Assembly (NCBI RefSeq): GCF_907165205.1
Contig: NC_058196.1
Coordinates: 13,930,501 to 13,994,500 of the forward strand
Length of the DNA: 64,000 nucleotides
Reading direction: 5' to 3'
Source: Coccinella septempunctata
Taxonomy: Eukaryota > Arthropoda > Insecta > Coleoptera > Coccinellidae
The number at the start of each line of letters is the position of its first letter. The first letter of the stretch is position 1. The notes under the pieces are model-generated. The model made no database searches. It saw nothing but the letters and a program-made list of their open reading frames with translations, and was not told the DNA's origin. Positions 1 through 10,844 of the stretch are shown one piece after another. Both the position numbers and the translations under genes were made by a program.

Positions 1-1303
1 CGAGTAGAAGCCAATCAAAATGTCAGCCTCAGCGCCTTCAACGATTATTTTTTCAATATTCGTGAGTGACATTCGAAAATAACTATAAATGGAAAAATTT
101 CAAACAATGTTCCGTTATTTCCGAAGTCTTCGTGAAACTCTCACCTCATTCGAAGAACACCATATTGAAATGAGCAAAAAATGTTCTCGAAATCGCTTCT
201 AACCTTAATATTTGCTGTAAAAAATTTCAGAAAAGTTATAATAATTTTGCTTAAATAATTGATAGTCATGCGACCAATCAACGTTTTGGCTAAACAGCTA
301 TCTCCATCAATACCATTGTCAAAAATGTATTTATTCCATCATTAGGTCAACCGACATAACATGCAGATACTGGGGAAATTACGAGAGATAGAGGTAAATG
401 ATCAAGTACTAGTTTGTGAGCTATCTGACGTTTACGTCCATGTTTCGCTGCAAAAATTCTGGTATGTGCCGTCATTTCGAGAGAATTATTTCTGTATTTT
501 TTGCGGAAATTAATGCGACAGATCTCTGACAACAAGGATTTAAAATTATTCGAGTCCTAGTTGAATTAGCTTATCAAATTTATCCCATAATTTGAAATAT
601 TTTGGATATAAATCTCTGGGTTTGTTCCTACTAGGGCTTTCAAAAAAGGTTGAACATTTAAAAAGACAATCTACTTTATTCATTGCTGGCTAGCGGATTG
701 TGTGGGATATCGTTTCTCTTCTCATACTCTTATCATTATTTATGTGAAGTTTAGTGAATTATATATACATCCATTGATTTCAAATGTACGTATTATAATT
801 TGTTTGGAATATTACAAATATTTATAGAAATCAATTTTTTTCATTTTTGCTGGAAAATTGGATGAGACCAATGGGATAATGATAAATCAATGTTGAAAAC
901 TTCATTTTCGACATCGATTTCTAGTTTTTCATAACTAATTATTATTTTCGAAAAATTTCTGAATTCTGTTATCGGAAATATATGAAATATCAACATCTTA
1001 TTTGGATATTTCCTTGAAAAGATTAAATTATTGAAGGACTTAATATTACTCGTTTCGAATAAGTCGTAGTGAAAAGTATAAAGGCGTTTTTGTTCGAAAA
1101 ATAATACCGAAAAGCATTATCGCAACATAAGAATAATAAAGCATTTCTCTGTAGGTAGCAAGGGGTTTTCGATGACACAGCTGATAAGCTTCCAAACTAC
1201 CTAGACTGAATCATCACTGATTCTGGAATGTTCCACACCTTAGAAGAAACATTAAAAACGAATAAGAAATCAGGAAGCCATTCAATGATTTGTCTGTATT
1301 GAT
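1..1303 (+). repeat. Gene-less deletion unit (unit 0)
   Basis: The same sequence context begins at 1 and again at 1304, so this unit is only 1303 bp long. At about 279-284 the sequence jumps from the mid-spacer motif ending ccaatcaac straight to gttttggctaaac, which normally lies about 0.6 kb downstream of a gene. The missing piece is about 2.64 kb and includes the promoter, both exons and the polyadenylation signals. The parental sequences share aac at the break, consistent with a short-homology deletion. The right part matches the spacers after copies 6, 9 and 14 (for example tcaataccattg and gggctttc). Confidence 0.9.
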
Positions 1304-2490
1304 CGAGTAGAAGCCAATCAAAATGTCAGCCTCAGCGCCTTCAACGATTATTTTTTCAATATTCGTGAGTGACATTCGAAAATAACTATAAATGGAAAAA
1401 TTTCAAACAATGTTCCGTTATTTCCGAAGTCTTCGTGAAACTCTCACCTCATTCGAAGAACACCATATTGAAATGAGCAAAAAATGTTCTCGAAATCGCT
1501 ACTAACCTTAATATTTGCTGTAAAAAATTTCAGAAAATTTATAATAATTTTGCTAAAATAATTGATAGTCATGGGACCAATCAACAGACGTTTCGTGTCT
1601 TTCATACTCAATTCAAGGGAAGGAATATGAATCAAGGAAATATAATATCCACTACAGTACCTACTGCTTCTGCAATCTCTCAACTCATTTTTTTCCCCCA
1701 AAACATTGAATCATATACAGTACCTACATTTATTCCTCACAAATCTCGACGGTAGTGACGAAAATATGTTCAACCGGATTTTTTTCACTCCAATAACGTC
1801 ACCTGTAGTATTTCGATTGATTAAAGAAAAATTCATTCGAAATCATTTTGCAAGCAACACTTCATGAACTGTCTTTGAACTGACAAACGATTACACGTAG
1901 TTTATTATTTGCTTAGACATTGTGATTTCGAAATAAATATGGAAACCTATAAGTGAATCGCCTTATTAGGTTATACCTACACCCACAACGGATAGTAGTG
2001 TTAATCTGTCTAAAACGGTGGGAATGGGCGGAAAATGATGACAAATATGCTCTACATTCGAAAAACATCACTTTTTTCAAATCCGTTAATGGAAATCCTT
2101 ATTTTGGCATAAAAACTTCCGAAAGTGACGAAATGAGGTACATTTACCATACATAAGTACATCTCTATAATACGCGTATTTCGTTTGATGAACTTCAATA
2201 TGATATGAGTCCATAAATTGAGGTGAAATTCTGCCGACGTTTTGATTTTATCGAAACCATCATCCTGGCACTGAAAGAGCAATATAAAACTATGTTAAAA
2301 TATACATATATCGGCCGTTTTTGAATTAAAATGAACTAAAAGTTATAAAGCTCGCTTGATTATAGATTTTTGGATATGATGAATCTCTGAGCGAAGGTTT
2401 TGGCTGATCGCACATTGAAATGGCAAAAAAATCATGCATTTGAGGAAAGCGATGCATCGAAGAAAAAAACTTTCATGTATGAAAATGAAC
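1304..2490 (+). other. Spacer upstream of copy 1; no gene seen
   Basis: This is the distal half of a standard spacer. ORFs on both strands here begin with TTG or GTG rather than ATG, and they change frame between array copies, so they are judged non-coding. It carries the P/F/N version of the minus-strand spacer ORF, shared with the spacers before copies 5, 7 and 8. Confidence 0.8.
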
Positions 2491-2498
2491 TATATAAG
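2491..2498 (+). promoter_or_regulatory. TATA box, copy 1 (TATATAAG)
   Basis: This A-type TATA box lies 470 bp upstream of the ATG. The following AATCATATAA region at about 2524-2533 could hold an initiator. The leader between this box and the ATG contains several short upstream ORFs. Confidence 0.6.
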
Positions 2499-2960
2499 GG
2501 AACACTGTAATTGCTTATTTATTAATCATATAATAATAATCATTTATTCGAATAGGAAAGGAGGCGTATAGCCTATAAACTTGCAGAGTACAGAAAAAGA
2601 ACGAAAATATTGTGCGTTACGAAAAGGAATGACATATGAACAAGGATAGCAAAAACTAAAATAATCGAAACAAAACAAACCCTGGACTAGCATACACATC
2701 ACCCGAGGAATGAAACATTGTATCTATGATAAGGATCCAAAACCCCTAAGTTTGTTTATAAGTGAAGATCAAAAATTTCAGCCCTCAGCCCTCAACAAGG
2801 GGGGATATTTATTGAAAATTACCAAAGTCAGGTAGCAGAACGAATCGGTTAGTAACTACATTTTTCATTCATTCCCTGAATTTCGAAGAGTGAAGTTCCT
2901 AATTCTTAAAATTTTAGTTATACTTTTAAAGTTGAAAATTGGCGTTATACGAAAATCAAA

Positions 2961-3581
2961 ATGGTGAGTTGATTTTATATATATTTTTCATTTCAAGAAT
3001 TCTGAATTTTTTCGTATTTCTCAAAATGTTATTGAGATTGAAAAGTATTTCGAGTTCCTTTAATAATTTATAATAACTAGATTGAAATTGATGTAATATC
3101 ATATTATGTTTTGGTTTTTTTTCAGTCTGCTCAAATACCAATACAAAGTTCTTGGGAGGAGTTCATACTGCCCACAAGGATTGCCTTCTTGACTCAAGAA
3201 AAATTAAACAAATTGAGAAAAATAGAGTTACGTAAGAAGGTGATCATTCACGATTTAATTCGAAATAATCAGAGTGTGCTGGATCGTTTAAAAGATCTGA
3301 GGTTCTATAGAGGCAGTCATTCAGCGAATCTGAGAAGAACATCAGAAATTCTTGATGTCAAATTGACTAAGGCTTTATATATTAAGAGAATATTGGAAAT
3401 AACTGTCCGCGGAAAGAAGAAGAAGGAAATACTGAACATGGAAATATCCGAATTATGTGGAGCGATCAGACACCAGAAAACTCACAGGCATCGTGATTTT
3501 GAACCAACCACATCTCCCCTAGCCATATATCCAAATGATATGCGGAATCGCGGAATGAAGAGAAAACGAGATTATCGATAA
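2961..3581 (+). CDS. Array gene copy 1: unrecognised basic 152-aa protein, two exons
   Basis: Exon 1 coding is only ATG (2961-2963), in the context ATCAAAATG. The intron is 2964-3125, with donor GTGAGT and acceptor TTTTTTTTCAG. Exon 2 runs 3126-3581 and ends in TAA. Unspliced RNA would stop after a few codons, so splicing is required. The protein begins MSAQIPIQSSWEEF. Residues about 24-62 are rich in Leu/Ile and K/R and look helical, possibly a coiled coil. KKKK lies at 98-101, a His/Arg cluster at 117-124 and KRKR at 146-149, which suggests nuclear or nucleic-acid association; that is inference only. No signal peptide or membrane segment is evident. AATAAA lies at 3605-3610 and again at 3639-3644. 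Copy-specific residues are Thr130 and Pro137, shared only with copy 2. The family is not recognised. Confidence 0.75.
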
Positions 3582-3604
3582 AATGGATTGAATCAAGATA
3601 AATT

Positions 3605-3610
3605 AATAAA
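3605..3610 (+). terminator. Polyadenylation signal AATAAA (representative, copy 1)
   Basis: AATAAA starts 24 bp after the stop. The same position relative to the stop is kept in every copy except 9 and 14, where it reads AATAAT. A second AATAAA lies 58 bp after the stop in all copies except 15, which has lost it in a deletion. Confidence 0.6.
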
Positions 3611-3939
3611 CGAATGTAAATATTGTATTGCTATTGTAAATAAACATACAGTTATTTTGAAAATAAATTGGTTGGGAATTAAAGGTGGAGTTTTATTCAA
3701 AATTTTATCGAAAGTAGGACGCCATCTCCAAAATAACTACAAATTTCATGGTAAATTTCAGTGCTTAGTTCATTCGATGCTCCAGAAAAAAAATCATGAA
3801 CGACCTCGAGTAGGTTGTATAAAATTATTGTTCTATCCTCATTCATATAATAAATGTGAAATTGCGTGTGTTTGATAGTTTGTTTCTACGTTTCTCTTTC
3901 CATAACGCCCAGGGTAGATGTCGGATTTTGTGGGAATTT

Positions 3940-3949
3940 CACTATAGTG
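3940..3949. repeat. 10-bp perfect palindrome CACTATAGTG (representative)
   Basis: The self-complementary decamer lies about 360 bp downstream of the stop and recurs in every full spacer I inspected. Its function is unknown. Confidence 0.5.
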
Positions 3950-3991
3950 TAGAGAATTTATCGGATTAGGTTTCAGTGTAACATTCATTTT

Positions 3992-4011
3992 TATATGAAG
4001 AAATTCATATA
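3992..4011 (+). repeat. 8-bp stem hairpin, TATATGAA-gaaa-TTCATATA (representative)
   Basis: This is a perfect 8-bp stem with a 4-base loop. It is intact in most units. In the units after copies 5, 7 and 10 the left arm reads TATATGGA, which breaks one pair. Confidence 0.5.
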
Positions 4012-4027
4012 TGAAAAAATAAAATAA

Positions 4028-4078
4028 GAAATTAAATAAAAGTTGAAATTAAATAAAATTTGAAATTAAATAAAATTT
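4028..4078 (+). repeat. 17-bp AT-rich minisatellite, three copies (representative)
   Basis: Three consecutive copies of gaaattaaataaaaktt lie at 4028-4044, 4045-4061 and 4062-4078. Equivalent, partly degenerate triplets recur in each unit. The spacers after copies 4, 11, 13 and 16 carry a distinct version with aacaaaaag and aaatgaaat. Confidence 0.8.
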
Positions 4079-6432
4079 CTTTGAAAAAGTCAGCGATGGC
4101 ATATATCTAACTTTCCGGGATAACCACCAACAATAATCTATTTTAAAATTTATCGATACTTTGGCTGTGTACTTGAGTGCTTCTTAATATAAGAAAAACA
4201 TTCATTAGTATCGTTCTGTGAAAAGTTTTGGCTAAACAGCTATCTCCATCAATACAATTGTCAAAAATATATTTATTCCATCATTAGGTCAACCGACATA
4301 ACATGCAGATACTGGGGAAATTACAAGAGATAGAGGTAAATGATCAGTACTAGTTTGTGAGCTATCTGACGTTTACGTCCATGTTTCGCTGCAAAAATTC
4401 TGGTATGTGCCGTCATTTCGAGAGAATTATTTCTGTATTTTTTGCGGAAATTAATGCGACAGATCTCTGAAAACAAGGATTAAAAATTATTCGAGTCCTA
4501 GTTGAATTAGTTTATCAGATTTTTTCCCATAATTTGAAATATTATGGATATAAATCTCTGGGTTTGTTCCTACTAGGGCATTCAAAAAAGGTTGAACATT
4601 TAAAAAGACAATCTACTTTATTCATTGCTGGCTAGCGGATTGTGTGGGATATCGTTTCTCTTCTCATACTCTTATCATTATTTATGTGAAGTTTAGTGAA
4701 TTATATATACATCCATTGATTTCAAATGTACGTATTATAATTTGTTTGGAATATTACAAATATTTATAGAAATCAATTTTTTTCATTGTGGCTGGAAAAT
4801 TGGATGAGACCAATGGGATAATGATAAATCAACGTTGAAAACTTCATTTTCGACATCGATTTCTAGTTTTTCATAACTAATTATTATTTTCGAAAAATTT
4901 CTGAATTCTGTTATCGGAAATATATGAAATATCAACATCTTATTTGAATATTTCCTTGAAAAGATTAAATTATTGAAGGACTTAATATTACTCGTTTCGA
5001 ATAAGTCGTAGTGAAAAGTATAAAGGCGTTTTTGTTCGAAAAATGATACCGAAAATCATTATCGCAACATAAGAATAATAAAGCATTTCTCTGTAGGTAG
5101 CAAGGGGTTCTCGATGACACAGCTGATAAGCTTCCAAACTACCTAGACTGAATCATCACTGATTCTGGAATGTTCCACACCTTAGAAGAAACATTAAAAA
5201 CGAATAAGAAATCAGGAAGCCATTCAATGATTTGTCTGTATTGATCGAGTAGAAGCCAATCAAAATGTCAGCCTCAGCGCCTTCAACGATTATTTTTTCA
5301 ATATTCGTGAGTGACATTCGAAAATAACTATAAATGGAAAAATTTCAAACAATGTTCCGTTATTTCCGAAGTCTTCGTGAAACTCTCACCTCATTCGAAG
5401 AACACCATATTGAAATGAGCAAAAAATGTTCTCGAAATCGCTTCTAACCTTAATATTTGCTGTAAAAAATTTCAGAAAAGTTATAATAATTTTGCTTAAA
5501 TAATTGATAGTCATGCGACCAATCAACAGACGTTTCGTGTCTTTCATACTCAATTCAAGGGAAGGAATATGAATCAAGGAAATATAATATCCACTACAGT
5601 ACCTACTGCTTCTGCAATCTCTCAACTCATTTTTTTCCCCCAAAACATTGAATCATATACAGTACCTACATTTATTCCTCACAAATCTCGACGGTAGTGA
5701 CGAAAATATGTTCAACCGGATTTTTTTCACTCCAATAACGTCACCTGTAGTATTTCGATTGATTAAAGAAAAATTCATTCGAAATCATTTTGCAAGCAAC
5801 ACTTCATGAACTGTCTTTGAACTGACAAACGATTACACGTAGTTTATTATTTGCTTAGACATTGTGATTTCGAAATAAATATGGAAACCTATAAGTGAAT
5901 CGCCTTATTAGGTTATACCTACACCCACAACGGATAGTAGTGTTAATCTGTCTAAAACGGTGGGAATGGGCGGAAAATGATGACAAATATGCTCTACATT
6001 CGAAAAACATCACTTTTTTCAAATCCGTTAATGGAAATCCTTATTTTGGCATAAAAACTTCCGAAAGTGACGAAATGAGGTACATTTACCATACATAAGT
6101 ACATCTCTATAATACGCGTATTTCGTTTGATGAACTTCAATATGATATGAGTCCATAAATTGAGGTGAAATTCTGCCGACGTTTTGATTTTATCGAAACC
6201 ATCATCCTGGCACTGAAAGAGCAATATAAAACTATGTTAAAATATACATATATCGGCCGTTTTTGAATTAAAATGAACTAAAAGTTATAAAGCTCGCTTG
6301 ATTATAGATTTTTGGATATGATGAATCTCTGAGCGAAGGTTTTGGCTGATCGCACATTGAAATGGCAAAAAAATCATGCATTTGAGGAAAGCGATGCATC
6401 GAAGAAAAAAACTTTCATGTATGAAAATGAAC

Positions 6433-6440
6433 TATATAAG
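6433..6440 (+). promoter_or_regulatory. TATA box, copy 2 (TATATAAG)
   Basis: A-type TATA box, 470 bp upstream of the copy 2 ATG. Confidence 0.6.
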
Positions 6441-6902
6441 GGAACACTGTAATTGCTTATTTATTAATCATATAATAATAATCATTTATTCGAATAGGAA
6501 AGGAGGCGTATAGCCTATAAACTTGCAGAGTACAGAAAAAGAACGAAAATATTGTGCGTTACGAAAAGGAATGACATATGAACAAGGATAGCAAAAACTA
6601 AAATAATCGAAACAAAACAAACCCTGGACTAGCATACACATCACCCGAGGAATGAAACATTGTATCTATGATAAGGATCCAAAACCCCTAAGTTTGTTTA
6701 TAAGTGAAGATCAAAAATTTCAGCCCTCAGCCCTCAACAAGGGGGGATATTTATTGAAAATTACCAAAGTCAGGTAGCAGAACGAATCGGTTAGTAACTA
6801 CATTTTTCATTCATTCCCTGAATTTCGAAGAGTGAAGTTCCTAATTCTTAAAATTTTAGTTATACTTTTAAAGTTGAAAATTGGCGTTATACGAAAATCA
6901 AA

Positions 6903-7523
6903 ATGGTGAGTTGATTTTATATATATTTTTCATTTCAAGAATTCTGAATTTTTTCGTATTTCTCAAAATGTTATTGAGATTGAAAAGTATTTCGAGTTCC
7001 TTTAATAATTTATAATAACTAGATTGAAATTGATGTAATATCATATTATGTTTTGGTTTTTTTTCAGTCTGCTCAAATACCAATACAAAGTTCTTGGGAG
7101 GAGTTCATACTGCCCACAAGGATTGCCTTCTTGACTCAAGAAAAATTAAACAAATTGAGAAAAATAGAGTTACGTAAGAAGGTGATCATTCACGATTTAA
7201 TTCGAAATAATCAGAGTGTGCTGGATCGTTTAAAAGATCTGAGGTTCTATAGAGGCAGTCATTCAGCGAATCTGAGAAGAACATCAGAAATTCTTGATGT
7301 CAAATTGACTAAGGCTTTATATATTAAGAGAATATTGGAAATAACTGTCCGCGGAAAGAAGAAGAAGGAAATACTGAACATGGAAATATCCGAATTATGT
7401 GGAGCGATCAGACACCAGAAAACTCACAGGCATCGTGATTTTGAACCAACCACATCTCCCCTAGCCATATATCCAAATGATATGCGGAATCGCGGAATGA
7501 AGAGAAAACGAGATTATCGATAA
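6903..7523 (+). CDS. Array gene copy 2: basic 152-aa protein
   Basis: The structure is ATG 6903-6905, intron 6906-7067 (donor GTGAGT) and exon 2 7068-7523. The predicted protein is identical to copy 1, including Thr130 and Pro137, which no other copy has. The surrounding spacers also match at an offset of exactly 3942 bp, so copies 1 and 2 appear to be the product of the most recent local tandem duplication. The reading frame is intact and AATAAA lies 24 bp past the stop. Confidence 0.75.
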
Positions 7524-10374
7524 AATGGATTGAATCAAGATAAATTAATAAACGAATGTAAATATTGTATTGCTATTGTAAATAAACATACAGTTATTTT
7601 GAAAATAAATTGGTTGGGAATTAAAGGTGGAGTTTTATTCAAAATTTTATCGAAAGTAGGACGCCATCTCCAAAATAACTACAAATTTCATGGTAAATTT
7701 CAGTGCTTAGTTCATTCGATGCTCCAGAAAAAAAATCATGAACGACCTCGAGTAGGTTGTATAAAATTATTGTTCTATCCTCATTCATATAATAAATGTG
7801 AAATTGCGTGTGTTTGATAGTTTGTTTCTACGTTTCTCTTTCCATAACGCCCAGGGTAGATGTCGGATTTTGTGGGAATTTCACTATAGTGTAGAGAATT
7901 TATCGGATTAGGTTTCAGTGTAACATTCATTTTTATATGAAGAAATTCATATATGAAAAAATAAAATAAGAAATTAAATAAAAGTTGAAATTAAATAAAA
8001 TTTGAAATTAAATAAAATTTCTTTGAAAAAGTCAGCGATGGCATATATCTAACTTTCCGGGATAACCACCAACAATAATCTATTTTAAAATTTATCGATA
8101 CTTTGGCTGTGTACTTGAGTGCTTCTTAATATAAGAAAAACATTCATTAGTATCGTTCTGTGAAAAGTTTTGGCTAAACAGCTATCTCCATCAATACAAT
8201 TGTCAAAAATATATTTATTCCATCATTAGGTCAACCGACATAACATGCAGATACTGGGGAAATTACAAGAGATAGAGGTAAATGATCAGTACTAGTTTGT
8301 GAGCTATCTGACGTTTACGTCCATGTTTCGCTGCAAAAATTCTGGTATGTGCCGTCATTTCGAGAGAATTATTTCTGTATTTTTTGCGGAAATTAATGCG
8401 ACAGATCTCTGAAAACAAGGATTAAAAATTATTCGAGTCCTAGTTGAATTAGTTTATCAGATTTTTTCCCATAATTTGAAATATTATGGATATAAATCTC
8501 TGGGTTTGTTCCTACTAGGGCATTCAAAAAAGGTTGAACATTTAAAAAGACAATCTACTTTATTCATTGCTGGCTAGCGGATTGTGTGGGATATCGTTTC
8601 TCTTCTCATACTCTTATCATTATTTATGTGAAGTTTAGTGAATTATATATACATCCATTGATTTCAAATGTACGTATTATAATTTGTTTGGAATATTACA
8701 AATATTTATAGAAATCAATTTTTTTCATTGTGGCTGGAAAATTGGATGAGACCAATGGGATAATGATAAATCAACGTTGAAAACTTCATTTTCGACATCG
8801 ATTTCTAGTTTTTCATAACTAATTATTATTTTCGAAAAATTTCTGAATTCTGTTATCGGAAATATATGAAATATCAACATCTTATTTGAATATTTCCTTG
8901 AAAAGATTAAATTATTGAAGGACTTAATATTACTCGTTTCGAATAAGTCGTAGTGAAAAGTATAAAGGCGTTTTTGTTCGAAAAATGATACCGAAAATCA
9001 TTATCGCAACATAAGAATAATAAAGCATTTCTCTGTAGGTAGCAAGGGGTTCTCGATGACACAGCTGATAAGCTTCCAAACTACCTAGACTGAATCATCA
9101 CTGATTCTGGAATGTTCCACACCTTAGAAGAAACATTAAAAACGAATAAGAAATCAGGAAGCCATTCAATGATTTGTCTGTATTGATCGAGTAGAAGCCA
9201 ATCAAAATGTCAGCCTCAGCGCCTTCAACGATTATTTTTTCAATATTCGTGAGTGACATTCGAAAATAACTATAAATGGAAAAATTTCAAACAATGTTCC
9301 GTTATTTCCGAAGTCTTCGTGAAACTCTCACCTCATTCGAAGAACACCATATTGAAATGAGCAAAAAATGTTCTCGAAATCGCTTCTAACCTTAATATTT
9401 GCTGTAAAAAATTTCAGAAAAGTTATAATAATTTTGCTTAAATAATTGATAGTCATGCGACCAATCAACAGACGTTTCGTGTCTTTCATACTCAATTCAA
9501 GGGAAGGAATATGAATCAAGGAAATATAATATCCACTACAGTACCTACTGCTTCTGCAATCTCTCAACTCATTTTTTTCCCCCAAAACATTGAATCATAT
9601 ACAGTACCTACATTTATTCCTCACAAATCTCGACGGTAGTGACGAAAATATGTTCAACCGGATTTTTTTCACTCCAATAACGTCACCTGTAGTATTTCGA
9701 TTGATTAAAGAAAAATTCATTCGAAATCATTTTGCAAGCAACACTTCATGAACTGTCTTTGAACTGACAAACGATTACACGTAGTTTATTATTTGCTTAG
9801 ACATTGTGATTTCGAAATAAATATGGAAACCTATAAGTGAATCGCCTTATTAGGTTATACCTACACCCACAACGGATAGTAGTGTTAATCTGTCTAAAAC
9901 GGTGGGAATGGGCGGAAAATGATGACAAATATGCTCTACATTCGAAAAACATCACTTTTTTCAAATCCGTTAATGGAAATCCTTATTTTGGCATAAAAAC
10001 TTCCGAAAGTGACGAAATGGGGTACATTTACCATACATAAGTACATCTCTATAATACGCGTATTTCGTTTGATGAACTTCAATATGAAATGAGTCCATAA
10101 ATTGAGGTGAAATTCTGCCGACGTTTTGATTTTGTCGAAACCATCATCGGGGCACTGAAAGAGCAATATAAAACTATGTTAAAATATACATATATCGGCC
10201 GTTTTTGAATTAAAATGAACTAAAAGTTATAAAGCTCGCTTGATTATAGATTTTTGGATATGATGAATCTCTGAGCGAAGGTTTTGGCTGATCGCACATT
10301 GAAATGGCAAAAAAATCATGCATTTGAGGAAAGCGATGCATCGAAGAAAAAAACTTTCATGTATGAAAATGAAC
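7524..10374 (+). other. Spacer 2; no supported gene
   Basis: This is a full-length spacer almost identical to spacer 1; both carry the unusual cattgtggctgg variant near 4784 and 8726. The distal part instead resembles the spacer before copy 9, with a shared GAAATGAGTCC variant near 10085. That makes it a mosaic of two unit types. Confidence 0.8.
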
Positions 10375-10382
10375 TATATAAG
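10375..10382 (+). promoter_or_regulatory. TATA box, copy 3 (TATATAAG)
   Basis: A-type TATA box, 470 bp upstream of the copy 3 ATG. Confidence 0.6.
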
Positions 10383-10844
10383 GGAACACTGTAATTGCTT
10401 ATTTATTAATCATATAATAATAATCATTTATTCGAATAGGAAAGGAGGCGTATAGCCTATAAACTTGCAGAGTACAGAAAAAGAACGAAAATATTGTGCG
10501 TTACGAAAAGGAATGACATATGAACAAGGATAGCAAAAACTAAAAAAATCGAAACAAAACAAACCCTGGACTAGCATACACATCACCCGAGGAATGAAAC
10601 ATTGTATCTATGATAAGGATCCAAAACCCCTAAGTTTGTTTATAAGTGAAGATCAAAAATTTCAGCCCTCAGCCCTCAACAAGGGGGGATATTTATTGAA
10701 AATAACCAAAGTCAGGTAGCAGAACGAATCGGTTAGTACCTACATTTTTCATTCATTCCCTGAATTTCGAAGAGTGAAGTTCCTAATTCTTAAAATTTTA
10801 GTTATACTTTTAAAGTTGAAAATTGGCGTTATACGAAAATCAAA

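Larger units (their letters stand above)
3582..6432 (+). other. Spacer 1; no supported gene
   Basis: This is a full-length spacer. The first 97 codons after the copy 1 stop stay open in the same frame, ending at 3875, but they follow an AATAAA 24 bp past the stop and are probably 3'UTR or spacer. It also holds the palindrome CACTATAGTG (3940-3949), a small hairpin (3992-4011) and a three-copy 17-bp repeat (4028-4078). No RNA gene was recognised. It is essentially the same as spacer 2, offset by 3942. Confidence 0.8.

Noticed and set aside
347..535. 62-codon minus-strand ORF in the spacers
   Set aside because: It starts at TTG and is frame-broken in most spacers by gatcagtact versus gatcaagtact.
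1444..1701. 85-codon minus-strand ORF recurring in each spacer
   Set aside because: In most copies it starts at TTG, and only a one-base homopolymer loss gives an ATG. Differences between copies are mostly replacements, and it is altered in the spacer before copy 17. Treated as chance open frame in AT-rich repeat.
1953..2156. 67-codon plus-strand ORF in each unit upstream of the TATA box
   Set aside because: It begins with GTG in every copy with no ATG, is not linked to splice sites I can support, and is broken by indel in the unit before copy 16.
2052..2282. 76-codon minus-strand ORF overlapping the previous one
   Set aside because: It starts at TTG, is truncated in several units by stops, and overlaps another open frame, as expected for chance.
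3111..3125. Extension of exon 2 upstream to TTG (residues MVFFQ)
   Set aside because: These codons are the pyrimidine tract and AG of the splice acceptor. ATG is supplied by exon 1 with a consensus donor.
2956..3141. 61-codon minus-strand ORF across the intron
   Set aside because: TTG start and antisense to a well-supported intron and exon boundary.
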